From positions 1,054,001-1,118,000 of the forward strand of contig CBDCYH010000002.1 of the NCBI GenBank assembly GCA_965224105.1: a stretch of 64,000 nucleotides of DNA, given 5' to 3'. A program made the position numbers and the translations under genes. The notes beneath the pieces are model-generated. The model was not told the origin of the DNA. It saw nothing but the letters and a program-made list of their open reading frames with translations, and ran no database searches. Positions within the stretch are counted from its first letter, which is position 1; each line of letters starts with the position of its first letter. Below, in pieces: positions 43,336 through 51,963 of the stretch. The DNA comes from CBDCYH01 sp965224105 (lineage in GTDB: Bacteria > Bacteroidota > Rhodothermia > Rhodothermales > JABDKH01).

Positions 43336-44698
43336 CTGATTCTGCCCATGAAAAATCTCTAACGATCTGTTTAAAGTGTTGCCCTCTTGCCTCGTAGCTT
43401 TCGTATTGATCGAATGACGCGCATGCCGGACTCAGGAGGATCGTCCCACTGGTTTTGCCTGCAGCTGCCAGTCGAACACCTTCTTTTAGTGATTCCGTTT
43501 GCAGGACTTCCGGCACAATGTTCGTGAACGCCGCGACTATCTTTTCCCTGCTCTCTCCGATCGCCACTATTCTGTCTACACGTCCCGCGAGCGAATGGGC
43601 CAGCTGCGCATAATCGTTCCCTTTGTCACGGCCACCGAGAATCAGGACGAGCGGACCATTGAAAGCCTCAGCAGCAAACCGGACTGCATCAACGTTGGTT
43701 GCTTTCGAGTCGTTAACAAAAATGAGCCCGTCGTGATCTAGCACGGGCTCCATCCGATGCTCGATGGGCGCGAAAGTCTGAAGTCCGTTTGTAATCGCGT
43801 CATTGGGCGCTCGGAGGAGTTTTGCAATCAGTACGGCTACCAGAGCGTTAGATAGATTGTGCCGACCTCGCAGACTCACGTCGCCCGTCGTGCAGACAAC
43901 TTCTCCGAGTTGGTCAATCCTGACCACGATTTCATTGCCTTGAACAAAGGCGCCTTTCTCAACCTCTCGTTCCAGGCTAAAGGCAAGCTCATTGGACCGT
44001 GGTTCCGCAATTCGCGACACGAGAACTGCGTCATCGCCGTTGTATATGAAAGTGCTTGCACTCGCAACGCAGTCTCGCATTTTCATTTTACTTGTCGCGT
44101 ACTCATCAAACGAGTCGTTGTACCGATTAAGATGGTCTGGAGTAATGTTCGTGATGACTCCAACCTTGGGCGCAAAAGAATCGATATTGTCCAATTGAAA
44201 ACTTGAGACCTCAAGCACGACAACATCTTTCGAGCTTACCTCGTCCGCAACATCCGAAAAAGCAATACCGATGTTGCCCGCTACGTAGGCCGAGAGTCCA
44301 GCCGTCCTCAAGAGATGATGCGTGAGAAAGGTGGTTGTAGTTTTCCCGTTTGATCCGGTGATCGCAACGACTGGTGCAACACAAAACCACATCGCAACCT
44401 CTATTTCCGAGTGAATCGGAACACCCAACCTGCTCGCCTCTTGCAGAATCGCGGCTGACGAAGGCACGCCCGGACTGACAACCAGAAAGTCAGACTCAGT
44501 CACCCGAGGTGTGTGCCCGCGCTCTTCATACTCGATCCCAAATTCCCGCAGCGAACGTTTTTTGTCTCCAGAAATTTCGTCGCTATCTGAAACAAACACC
44601 TGCGCGTCTTTCCGTCGCAACAAGCGCGCTGCGGCCATACCGCTACGTGCCGCCCCGATGACAGCCACCTTGCTTTGTGTTAACCCGAGTCGACTCAT
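43328..44698 (-). CDS. murD: UDP-N-acetylmuramoylalanine--D-glutamate ligase
   Basis: This 456-residue Mur ligase has the ATP loop VAITGSNGKTTTTFL, the central VVLEVSSFQLDNID and the C-terminal VNDSKATNVDAVRFA and LILGGRDKGNDY. It adds D-Glu to UDP-MurNAc-L-Ala. Its ATG shares one base with the mraY stop. All domains are present. Confidence 0.97.
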   Translation of the reverse strand: MSRLGLTQSKVAVIGAARSGMAAARLLRRKDAQVFVSDSDEISGDKKRSLREFGIEYEERGHTPRVTESDFLVVSPGVPSSAAILQEASRLGVPIHSEIEVAMWFCVAPVVAITGSNGKTTTTFLTHHLLRTAGLSAYVAGNIGIAFSDVADEVSSKDVVVLEVSSFQLDNIDSFAPKVGVITNITPDHLNRYNDSFDEYATSKMKMRDCVASASTFIYNGDDAVLVSRIAEPRSNELAFSLEREVEKGAFVQGNEIVVRIDQLGEVVCTTGDVSLRGRHNLSNALVAVLIAKLLRAPNDAITNGLQTFAPIEHRMEPVLDHDGLIFVNDSKATNVDAVRFAAEAFNGPLVLILGGRDKGNDYAQLAHSLAGRVDRIVAIGESREKIVAAFTNIVPEVLQTESLKEGVRLAAAGKTSGTILLSPACASFDQYESYEARGQHFKQIVRDFSWAESDE

Positions 44699-45855
44699 CA
44701 GCGGATTCGCAGGGTTAGTAGCGTGAGTATTACAGTGATTGCCGTAACAATCCAGAATCGCACGACGATCTTCTGTTCTGGAATCCCCAGCACTTCAAAA
44801 TGATGATGGATCGGGGCCATCCTGAAGACTCTCTTGCCCTCTCCCGTTTTCTTGCGGGTGTATTTGAAATAGGTTGTCTGGATTATCACCGACAGTGATT
44901 CGACAAAGAAGACCGCACACAGCAATGGAAGCAGGAGCTCCTTTTTTATCATCAGCACCAGGGTGCCGACGGCTGCACCAAGGGCTAAAGATCCTGTGTC
45001 TCCCATGAAGACCTGCGCCGGATTTCCATTGTACCAGAGAAACCCAACACAGGCAGCAGCCATCGCAGCCGCGAAAATTGTTAACTCGCCCGAACCTGGA
45101 AGGGTCATCTCATTCAGGAATCCCGCAAGTGAAGCATTACCCGGTACGTATACCATCACCACCAGGCCGAGAGAAACGATGGCCGTCACTCCCGCTGCCA
45201 ATCCGTCCAGCCCATCGGTCAAGTTTACAGCGTTTGAGACCGCTGTGATAATAAAAATGCAAACCGGAATGTAGATGAGCCATCCCAGGTCAGCGTCGAG
45301 ACCGATGTGCCTGAAGATGTTGTAATCCAGCGCAACGTCTTTCACAAACGGGATGGTTGTGAGAGTATTCGTTTCCGCAAACTGTGGATGGAAGTAGAGC
45401 GTGGCTCCTACAATAATACCAATGGAAACCTGGCCAACGACCTTTATCCTGGCCGGCAGTCCGGACTTGTCTTTCTTGATTGTTTTTATGTAATCATCCG
45501 CAAACCCGAAAACTCCCATCCATGCCGTGGCAAGCATGACGACCCACACGTAGACGTCATTGATGTCACCCCACAAAAGAGAGGACAGGAGGATCGCGAA
45601 CAGGATAATCAGACCGCCCATCGTTGGAGTCCCGCGTTTATGCGCGTGATCAACAAAACCAGCCGCGGTTCCTTCTCGTACCTGCTCACCGATCTGCATT
45701 GCCTGCAGCCACGAAATGATTCTCTTGCCGACAAACAGCGATATAACCAACGCGGTTACTGCAGAAAGTCCTGCCCGCACCGTTATAAACTGAATTGCCT
45801 GAAAACCTGCAGGCTGATACATCCGTTCCAGAAAGTCAATCAGATAATAAAGCAT
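44698..45855 (-). CDS. mraY: Phospho-N-acetylmuramoyl-pentapeptide transferase
   Basis: This 385-residue polytopic enzyme transfers phospho-MurNAc-pentapeptide to undecaprenyl phosphate, forming lipid I. Diagnostic motifs are HKRGTPTMGG, the Asp-rich FGFADDYIK, NAVNLTDGLDGLA, GNPAQVFMGDTGSLALG and the histidine cluster MAPIHHHFEV. About ten transmembrane segments are visible. It overlaps murE by one base (TAATG) and murD by one base. Confidence 0.98.
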   Translation of the reverse strand: MLYYLIDFLERMYQPAGFQAIQFITVRAGLSAVTALVISLFVGKRIISWLQAMQIGEQVREGTAAGFVDHAHKRGTPTMGGLIILFAILLSSLLWGDINDVYVWVVMLATAWMGVFGFADDYIKTIKKDKSGLPARIKVVGQVSIGIIVGATLYFHPQFAETNTLTTIPFVKDVALDYNIFRHIGLDADLGWLIYIPVCIFIITAVSNAVNLTDGLDGLAAGVTAIVSLGLVVMVYVPGNASLAGFLNEMTLPGSGELTIFAAAMAAACVGFLWYNGNPAQVFMGDTGSLALGAAVGTLVLMIKKELLLPLLCAVFFVESLSVIIQTTYFKYTRKKTGEGKRVFRMAPIHHHFEVLGIPEQKIVVRFWIVTAITVILTLLTLRIR

Positions 45856-47342
45856 TAACTGTCTCCCCCTTGGTCGGATGAAAATCGCAATAGTCCCCGC
45901 GCAACTTCGCGATCATCGAATGCAATTTTTTGGTCTCCTACAACCTGGTACGCTTCGTGACCTTTGCCAGCGATGACGACAAGGTCGGTTGGCGAGGCAA
46001 TTCTCACCGCCTGTTCTATGGCTTCGTATCTGCTCTCAATCCAAAAATGCTGGAGTGGGTTAGAGAATCCGGTTTTGATATCACTCGCAATATCTTGTTG
46101 TCGCTCGCCTCTGGGATTGTCCGCCGTAACCACGCAGGTATCCGCCAGCTTTTCCGCGATGTGTCCCATGATTGGCCGCTTGCGTTTGTCGCGATCCCCA
46201 CCGCAACCAAAAACACAAATGAGTTTCCCATTCCCTTCGAGCATTTTGCGCGTTGTCTCCAACAGTTTCTGCAGCGCGTCGGGCGTGTGGGCGTAGTCAA
46301 CAATTATCGTCCTACCGTCGTCCGCAAATATTTGCTCGAGCCTTCCGGGAACTGGTGAGCATTGCGCAAGTCCGCTTTCGACCGCCGGTTTGGGATAGCC
46401 GAGTGAAATAAGCGTCGCATATGCCGCGGTGGCATTCCATGCATTGAATTCTCCCAGCAGCGATAGCGTAATCGTTGTGTCATTTATTGCAACGACTGTT
46501 CTTCTTGATGTTGATTCGACTATCTGAAGCGTGTAGTCGTGGGCGTAATCCAGCCCGAACGAAATTTTTCTTGCTGATGTATCCGCCACGACCGCTGCGC
46601 CATTGGGATCCGACGCATTGTACACTGCAACGGACGACGGGAGTAGATGATCAAACAGTATTTTTTTTGAGCGGAGGTACTCGTCCATGTCTCCATGGTA
46701 GTCGAGATGATCCTGGGACAAGTTTGTGAACACGCCGGCGTTGAAATGGAGTCCGTAGGTTCGGTCTTGCACTAAGGCGTGCGATGATACTTCCATCACA
46801 CATGTGGTGTCACCTGCGTTTGTCATCGCTCCAAAAAGTCGGTGCAGGTCGGCGGGGTCGGGAGTGGTTAGGGATGATTCAGTACTCTCTTTTCCGGATC
46901 GGTTCTCGATCGTCCCGATCAATCCTGCGCTAACATCCAGATGCTCCAGGACCGAATGGATTAAGTAGGTCGTTGTCGTTTTTCCATTCGTGCCCGTAAC
47001 GCCAATCAGGTTCAGCCGCTCAGCTGCGCCCCGGTGAAAAAGCTTGTGCACAACAGCCCAGGCTTTTTTCGAATCATCAACACATACGAGAGTGATGCCG
47101 GGTTTTACGCTGCCCGGCACCACCTCGCATATGATCGCGTTTGCTCCGTTTAAAACAGCTTTGTCAATGAACATGTGCCCGTCGACACTGTTGCCGCAAA
47201 TCGCGACGAAAACGTCTTCAGGCTGGACCAACCTGCTGTCACGGACAGGCGGTCGCGAAATCGTAAGTTCCTTTGGGTTGATTACATCTTTCAGGAGCGT
47301 TTCCCGATCGAGTGCTGCAACCAAACTTGTCAATGTGAGCAT
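45855..47342 (-). CDS. murE: UDP-N-acetylmuramoyl-L-alanyl-D-glutamate--2,6-diaminopimelate ligase
   Basis: This 495-residue Mur ligase has the ATP loop GVTGTNGKTTTTYL and the central EVSSHAL. The C-terminal motif DNPR (in VVTADNPRGE) is the established specificity mark for meso-diaminopimelate rather than lysine, so this organism should have mDAP-type peptidoglycan. It follows ftsI by 9 bp. Confidence 0.96.
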   Translation of the reverse strand: MLTLTSLVAALDRETLLKDVINPKELTISRPPVRDSRLVQPEDVFVAICGNSVDGHMFIDKAVLNGANAIICEVVPGSVKPGITLVCVDDSKKAWAVVHKLFHRGAAERLNLIGVTGTNGKTTTTYLIHSVLEHLDVSAGLIGTIENRSGKESTESSLTTPDPADLHRLFGAMTNAGDTTCVMEVSSHALVQDRTYGLHFNAGVFTNLSQDHLDYHGDMDEYLRSKKILFDHLLPSSVAVYNASDPNGAAVVADTSARKISFGLDYAHDYTLQIVESTSRRTVVAINDTTITLSLLGEFNAWNATAAYATLISLGYPKPAVESGLAQCSPVPGRLEQIFADDGRTIIVDYAHTPDALQKLLETTRKMLEGNGKLICVFGCGGDRDKRKRPIMGHIAEKLADTCVVTADNPRGERQQDIASDIKTGFSNPLQHFWIESRYEAIEQAVRIASPTDLVVIAGKGHEAYQVVGDQKIAFDDREVARGLLRFSSDQGGDS

Positions 47343-47351
47343 GGAAGAGGT

Positions 47352-49451
47352 TCACCGGTCACATCTCAGCGATGCTTTACTATTGCGAATGACATGTCCG
47401 GCTTCGGGCCACTGTTTTGTGACCGTTCCGCTTCCCCGAACCGTTGCCTCGATCCCTCGCGAACGCAACCAGTAAACGGCTTGACGGACGGACAGGCCCA
47501 CCACATCGGGCATCACATGTCGCAACCGATCTGGCTCTCCTTCCTCAACCTCGAGTTTTACCGATTTTGACGCTTCATCAACCGCAACCCCGGTAACTAC
47601 CCGATCAATTTTTCTGGACGGCCGCACTCGGTACCCTGCGTTCTGCAGCCGAGTCGATGCCAACCGTACCGGCATATCGCGGACTGCAGGAAATTCCTGC
47701 GTTGTCGCTACCGGAACGGATTCGTCGCCTTCCCGTGTGGGATCGACGACGGCAAATTTGTTTACTGATGGGAATTTTGGAAGTAGTCGGTGTGCGATTC
47801 GCTGAAAGACCGGAGCAGCGACCACTCCGCCATAGGTGCTCGTAGACGGTTCATCATAAATCACGAACAGCACAATTTGCGGATCTTCCACCGGCATGAT
47901 CCCCGCAAACGATGCTCTCGAAAGAGATGTGCTGTACCCGTTTTGCGTAAGCTTGCGCGCGGTACCTGTCTTGCCTGCTACCCGAAGATGTTCGACCTGC
48001 GCCTCCGTTGCAGTTCCTGATTCCACGACACGCTCAAACGCTGGCATAAGCTTGCGGGCGGTTTTTCGTTTGAAGGCCCGTCGAATAGAGTCCGGCCGCG
48101 CTACAAATTCAGTTTTACCAATTTCATCCCGAACGTCCTTCAAGACATGTGGCTGCACAAGCAAGCCCCCATTGGCCAGCGCGGAGAACGCTGCCGCCAC
48201 CTGGATAGCGGTTACATTTGTTTCGTAGCCAATGCTAAGGGAGGTTGGTGTCGTGCCACTCCATTCCTCCGGTTTCCTTAGAGTACTCCTCGCTTCACCG
48301 GGGAGGTCGATCCATGTCGGTTGTGAAAACCCGAGGTTCCTCGCATACTGATACAGGTGACCGCGGTCCATATCTTTTGCAACTTTGGCAACGCCAATGT
48401 TGGATGACACTGCGATTGCTTCTTCGAAGCTGATTGTTCCCCAGCCGTGCGTATCCCACATTTCACCGTATCCATAATTCCAGTATCCGTTTCCAGTGTC
48501 GATGGAATCGGTCATCACAACATGTCCCTGCTCGATGGCCGCGGCCGCAGCTACTAATTTGAATGTCGAGCCAGGTTCGAACAGATCTGCAATCGCACGA
48601 TTCCTTCTCTCGGCAATGGAAAACGCATTAGCGCGGTTCGGATCGAAGTTTGGCACATTGGCCATCGCAAGGACGGCACCTGTCTTGGGATCAATCGCCA
48701 CGGCGCTTCCCCACTTGGCACCGTTTTCGGTCTGCCCGCGGGCGAGCTCTTCCTCGACGATACGCTGTACCGCCAGGTCGATCGTAAGTGTAATATTCTT
48801 TCCGTGCTGGGGCGGGATGACTGCGCCCCCCACGCGACCTCTCACGCCACCGCTTCGATCCCGTTTCTTTACCTGGCGGCCATCCACCCCTTTAAGAATG
48901 CTGTTGTACTGCTTCTCGACGCCCGCGATTCCGTTTCCATCCGCGTCCACATGCCCGAGGACGTGGGCGAGTGCGGTACCATAATTGTATCGTCTTACGA
49001 ACTTCCTGTTGTGCAGGATCACGCCAGGAATTTCCCACTGCTCGATCGCTTCTTTTGCCTGGGATGAGATTTGCTTTAGAAGCAGTACATATTTGGGAGA
49101 AGCCCGGTTTCGAACTTTATCTGCAAAGTACTGCGGCTCCTTGTCGAAGAGTGCGGCCAAATTGTGATAGAAACGAACCCTGTTCTCAGCAAAGCCATCG
49201 ACGGTTGGATCTAATTCGAGGTCATATCGGATCGTATTCACTACCAACCGTCGGCCGGCGGCATCCAGGATGTTGCCTCTCATTGCTTGAATCGGTTCGA
49301 CGGCGTTGGACTGTTTATGTCCTGCCTCCCGTAGTTCATCTCCCTCAGTCAGATGGATATGCAGGATTTTGAGGCCAATAAAAATGGGGAGCACGGCCAG
49401 TGCTGTGAAAACCACGTACATCCGCATCAGAATCTGACTTCTGGGTTTCAT
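47352..49451 (-). CDS. ftsI: Septal class B penicillin-binding protein with C-terminal PASTA (FtsI/SpoVD-like)
   Basis: This 699-residue transpeptidase has one N-terminal transmembrane helix (YVVFTALAVLPIFIGLKIL), a PBP dimerisation domain and a transpeptidase domain. The latter carries the triad motifs STFK (in EPGSTFKLVAAAAA), SSN (in VSSNIGVAK) and KTG (in VAGKTGTARK). About 110 C-terminal residues hold one or two PASTA domains (for example PDVVGLSVRQAVYWLRSRGI). PASTA is typical of Gram-positive PBP2x/SpoVD and is also found in Bacteroidota FtsI. It cross-links septal peptidoglycan with FtsW. Confidence 0.95.
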   Translation of the reverse strand: MKPRSQILMRMYVVFTALAVLPIFIGLKILHIHLTEGDELREAGHKQSNAVEPIQAMRGNILDAAGRRLVVNTIRYDLELDPTVDGFAENRVRFYHNLAALFDKEPQYFADKVRNRASPKYVLLLKQISSQAKEAIEQWEIPGVILHNRKFVRRYNYGTALAHVLGHVDADGNGIAGVEKQYNSILKGVDGRQVKKRDRSGGVRGRVGGAVIPPQHGKNITLTIDLAVQRIVEEELARGQTENGAKWGSAVAIDPKTGAVLAMANVPNFDPNRANAFSIAERRNRAIADLFEPGSTFKLVAAAAAIEQGHVVMTDSIDTGNGYWNYGYGEMWDTHGWGTISFEEAIAVSSNIGVAKVAKDMDRGHLYQYARNLGFSQPTWIDLPGEARSTLRKPEEWSGTTPTSLSIGYETNVTAIQVAAAFSALANGGLLVQPHVLKDVRDEIGKTEFVARPDSIRRAFKRKTARKLMPAFERVVESGTATEAQVEHLRVAGKTGTARKLTQNGYSTSLSRASFAGIMPVEDPQIVLFVIYDEPSTSTYGGVVAAPVFQRIAHRLLPKFPSVNKFAVVDPTREGDESVPVATTQEFPAVRDMPVRLASTRLQNAGYRVRPSRKIDRVVTGVAVDEASKSVKLEVEEGEPDRLRHVMPDVVGLSVRQAVYWLRSRGIEATVRGSGTVTKQWPEAGHVIRNSKASLRCDR

Positions 49452-49455
49452 GGTC

Positions 49456-49992
49456 TCACCTCACATACACAGTTGGACTGTGCGTGTCGTTCTCGGCAAG
49501 CCCTAGTTGGGCAGCGAGTCTGTTTATTTCAGAGGGTCCGGTAGCGCGGTCGAACTCTCCTTTGACACGATTGTATTCGAGACGCAGCTGCGCGTTTGCA
49601 CTTCTCAATTGCATTACTTCTGCGTAAAGTTGCTGCGTAGCGTGGACGTGCCCCACATATAGAGTAAAGGAAACGGCAAGGACCGCGACGATTAGTGCGG
49701 CGCGGATGGTCGAAATTGATCCAAAGAATGAATCAAACTTCTTTCGATCGGAGACGCGCACATTGCGAGGTGCGTTGAGGTCTCTCCACGACGGCAGAGC
49801 ACCATGATCCTTGCCTGGTTTCCTAACAGTTCGCTTACGAGTCGGCGAAACTGATTTCTTGGCCCGTGACTGCACAGAGACGGCAGACCTGACCCTCCTG
49901 GACGGAGTCACCGAAACAAATGATGACCGAATGGGCTTCCTATTTGCTCGATGTTTTGGTGATGATTTCCTGCGAGTTTTTTGTTGCGGCAT
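49456..49992 (-). CDS. ftsL: FtsL-like division protein with long basic N-terminal tail
   Basis: This 178-residue bitopic protein has about 95 residues of very basic, Ser/Thr-rich cytoplasmic tail (many K, R, P; for example KTRRKSSPKHRANRKP). One transmembrane helix follows (AALIVAVLAVSFTLYVG, about residues 98-114), then a periplasmic coiled coil (LYAEVMQLRSANAQLRLEYN) and a short NRLAAQLGL segment. Position directly before ftsI and the TM plus coiled-coil layout identify it as FtsL. The basic tail makes it much longer than usual FtsL proteins of about 100-120 residues. Confidence 0.85.
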   Translation of the reverse strand: MPQQKTRRKSSPKHRANRKPIRSSFVSVTPSRRVRSAVSVQSRAKKSVSPTRKRTVRKPGKDHGALPSWRDLNAPRNVRVSDRKKFDSFFGSISTIRAALIVAVLAVSFTLYVGHVHATQQLYAEVMQLRSANAQLRLEYNRVKGEFDRATGPSEINRLAAQLGLAENDTHSPTVYVR

Positions 49993-50002
49993 TTTCTGCT
50001 GA

Positions 50003-50245
50003 TCAGTCGGTCACACCCGAAGCCGGGGGCCTATCTTTCTGCTTTCTGGGAAGTGATAATCGAAGAGCAGGCTCGTTATATACGTTGCTGATAACCTCAC
50101 GAAGCTCCAGCGGACAAATCATCAACTGCGCAGCTTCCCATAGAAACATGGTTTCTAAATCGTGTTGACTTTTGTCCTTCACGGGATAGCCCAATGATGC
50201 GAGCCATTGAACGGTATCCCGGGTAACGGTGAGATCTTTAAACAT
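50003..50245 (-). CDS. Uncharacterised 80-residue protein inside the dcw operon, between rsmH and ftsL
   Basis: From the ATG at 50245 it encodes 80 residues: a helical N-terminal part (DLTVTRDTVQWLASLGYPVK), LETMFLWEAAQLMICP, LREVISNVYNEPALRL, and a charged C-terminal tail. There is no signal peptide and no clear membrane helix. The start overlaps the rsmH stop by 8 bp, and the stop is 10 bp before ftsL, so it is firmly inside the operon. An in-frame TTG/GTG-type start at 50299 would add 18 residues within rsmH. I do not recognise a domain. A cytoplasmic division-linked role is inferred from position only. Confidence 0.75.
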   Translation of the reverse strand: MFKDLTVTRDTVQWLASLGYPVKDKSQHDLETMFLWEAAQLMICPLELREVISNVYNEPALRLSLPRKQKDRPPASGVTD

Positions 50246-51236
50246 GGGATTGATTTGATCTTGTGTGATCGTTTTTTGTGCCTGCCCGAAGATGTGCACT
50301 TCGAGAGCGTGGGTTTTGGGTTACCTCCTCGTCTGAAGCACTAACCGGCTTGGAAAAAACCGGAGTCCAGGGTGCAAGGAGGTTGCCGTAGAAATCGCGA
50401 TCAGGTTTCCCTTCGAAGTTGCCGTACCGGAGGTATCGCTTCACCATCCGATCTTCCAACGAGTGATAGGTTATTACAACCAATCGCCCACCAGGACGAA
50501 CCACTTTCGTCGACGCCTCGAGTGCCTTTTGCAAGACATCCAGTTCGTCATTGACAGCTATTCGCAACGCCTGAAAAACACGCGACAGTGTTTTTATGTG
50601 TTTATCCTTTGAAACCGTTTTGCGAACTACCTTCGCAAGTTCTGCGGTGGTGTTCAACGGACGCGAACTGACAATATTTCTAGCGATGCGTTTAGCGGCG
50701 GGCTCTTCGCCATAGCTGCGAAGGATTCTAACGAGTTCGTCGAGCGAGGAATCGTTCACCAGCTCAGCTGCCCTACTGCCCGCGTTCGAATCCATGCGCA
50801 TGTCCAGACTTCCGTCTTGCATGTAGCTAAATCCACGGCTGGCTGTATCGAGCTGATGTGATGACACACCGAGGTCCAACAGAACCCCGTCAACCTGACT
50901 AAGGGATTCATCAGCAAGAAGATCTTCGAGCGACGCGAAGTTGCCCTTGATGGGTTTGAACTGCCCGGTGGTCACGAATCGGGCCAACCGGTCTACTGCA
51001 AACTCCAATGCGTCATTGTCTTGATCGACACCGATGACAACCGCATCTGGTGAAAGTGAATCAATCAGCGCTGCGCTGTGCCCGCCTCCACCAAGGGTTG
51101 CATCGACGTAGACCCCCCGAGGGTTGGTGATCAACGTTTCTACAACAGTATTGCAAAGAACAGGCGTGTGATAAGTAACGGCGTAGCTGGAGGGAGGCGA
51201 CTCATGGTCGCCAGGGTTGTCACCCGTCCCCGTCAT
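50238..51236 (-). CDS. rsmH: 16S rRNA (cytosine1402-N4)-methyltransferase RsmH
   Basis: This 332-residue SAM-dependent methyltransferase (MraW) has the binding loop VDATLGGGGHSAALI, the acidic strand end VIGVDQDNDAL, the family motif LLDLGVSSHQLDTASRGFSY, and the C-terminal VVITYHSLEDRMVKRYL. It modifies C1402 of 16S rRNA. The ATG at 51236 overlaps the mraZ stop by 4 bp; an in-frame extension upstream to 51323 lies in mraZ and is rejected. It is the second gene of the dcw operon. Confidence 0.97.
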   Translation of the reverse strand: MTGTGDNPGDHESPPSSYAVTYHTPVLCNTVVETLITNPRGVYVDATLGGGGHSAALIDSLSPDAVVIGVDQDNDALEFAVDRLARFVTTGQFKPIKGNFASLEDLLADESLSQVDGVLLDLGVSSHQLDTASRGFSYMQDGSLDMRMDSNAGSRAAELVNDSSLDELVRILRSYGEEPAAKRIARNIVSSRPLNTTAELAKVVRKTVSKDKHIKTLSRVFQALRIAVNDELDVLQKALEASTKVVRPGGRLVVITYHSLEDRMVKRYLRYGNFEGKPDRDFYGNLLAPWTPVFSKPVSASDEEVTQNPRSRSAHLRAGTKNDHTRSNQSHV

Positions 51237-51682
51237 CTTTTCAAACCCATCACGCGCTCGGCGAGCGTTTCGTAATCGTCTTCCTGGCTTTCCAGGTAGG
51301 CCGCGAATCGCTCCGGATTCCAAACTTCAATGTGGTCCAGTGAGCCAATCACCAATGCCTTGTCCGTGATGCCCGCCAGTTCCGCCAGAACTTTTGGAAT
51401 AACGATCCGACCTTGTCCGTCCAGGGCCACCTCATCGGCCCACATCAGGACACTGCGGACAAAATTCCGTGCAGCTCTGGTGTAGGAATTCAAAGCGTTC
51501 AGCTCGGTCTCAATCACCTCCCACCGGTCCAGGGGATAGAGGAAAATGCACTGTTCAAACCCGCGGGTAATCGTGAAGGTGTTCTTCGCCTCAGGATTCA
51601 GAACCGCACGCATCTTGGCCGGAATGGCCAGACGGCCTTTCGCGTCCACAGAATACTGTGCCTGTCCCTTGAACCCTGCCAT
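51233..51682 (-). CDS. mraZ: Transcriptional regulator MraZ
   Basis: This 149-residue protein has two SpoVT/AbrB-like swapped-hairpin domains: FKGQAQYSVDAKGRLAIPAK at the N-terminus and EVALDGQGRIVIPKVLAELA in the middle. MraZ binds direct TGGG repeats upstream of its own gene and represses the dcw operon in characterised bacteria. It is the first gene of the operon here, with matching boxes at 51741-51760. No Shine-Dalgarno sequence is visible. Confidence 0.96.
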   Translation of the reverse strand: MAGFKGQAQYSVDAKGRLAIPAKMRAVLNPEAKNTFTITRGFEQCIFLYPLDRWEVIETELNALNSYTRAARNFVRSVLMWADEVALDGQGRIVIPKVLAELAGITDKALVIGSLDHIEVWNPERFAAYLESQEDDYETLAERVMGLKR

Positions 51683-51740
51683 CGAATCGTGCGTTTGAAG
51701 CGCTAATCATCTTACTCTGGATGCTGGGAGGAGCATGGGA

Positions 51741-51760
51741 TTATTCCCCACTATTCCCCA
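51741..51760 (-). promoter_or_regulatory. MraZ operator: two TGGGG boxes in 10-bp phase
   Basis: On the minus strand TGGGGAATAG is followed directly by TGGGGAATAA, two direct repeats of TGGGG-N5. This is the spacing known for MraZ boxes (TGGGN-N5). They lie about 60 bp before the mraZ start and just downstream of the candidate promoter. On the plus strand, a TGGGA pair at about 51725-51740 is spaced by six and is less convincing. Confidence 0.85.
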
Positions 51761-51769
51761 CCAAGAGGC

Positions 51770-51799
51770 GTAATGTACTGCATTTGGGCCGAAAAGCAA
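51770..51799 (-). promoter_or_regulatory. Candidate promoter of the dcw operon
   Basis: On the minus strand TTG (51797-51799) is followed after 19 bp by TACATTAC (51770-51777), a partial match to the Bacteroidota -33/-7 pattern. Transcription would begin near 51763, placing the MraZ boxes at the start of the leader. The same TACATT element occurs in the candidate promoter at 55982-56012. Confidence 0.35.
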
Positions 51800-51963
51800 G
51801 TCTGCGCCTAAGAAAAAGTGTGGCTCCGCCTATCATTTTATATGTGCATGATATGTGTTAGCGCAGGCCTCACCCCACCATCCGTCGAAGCGGTAAACCA
51901 AATCAGGAGCCAACCGATATCCGAGACTGATTACCCCTCCCGCTCCGTTCGCCCGGCCACCCT

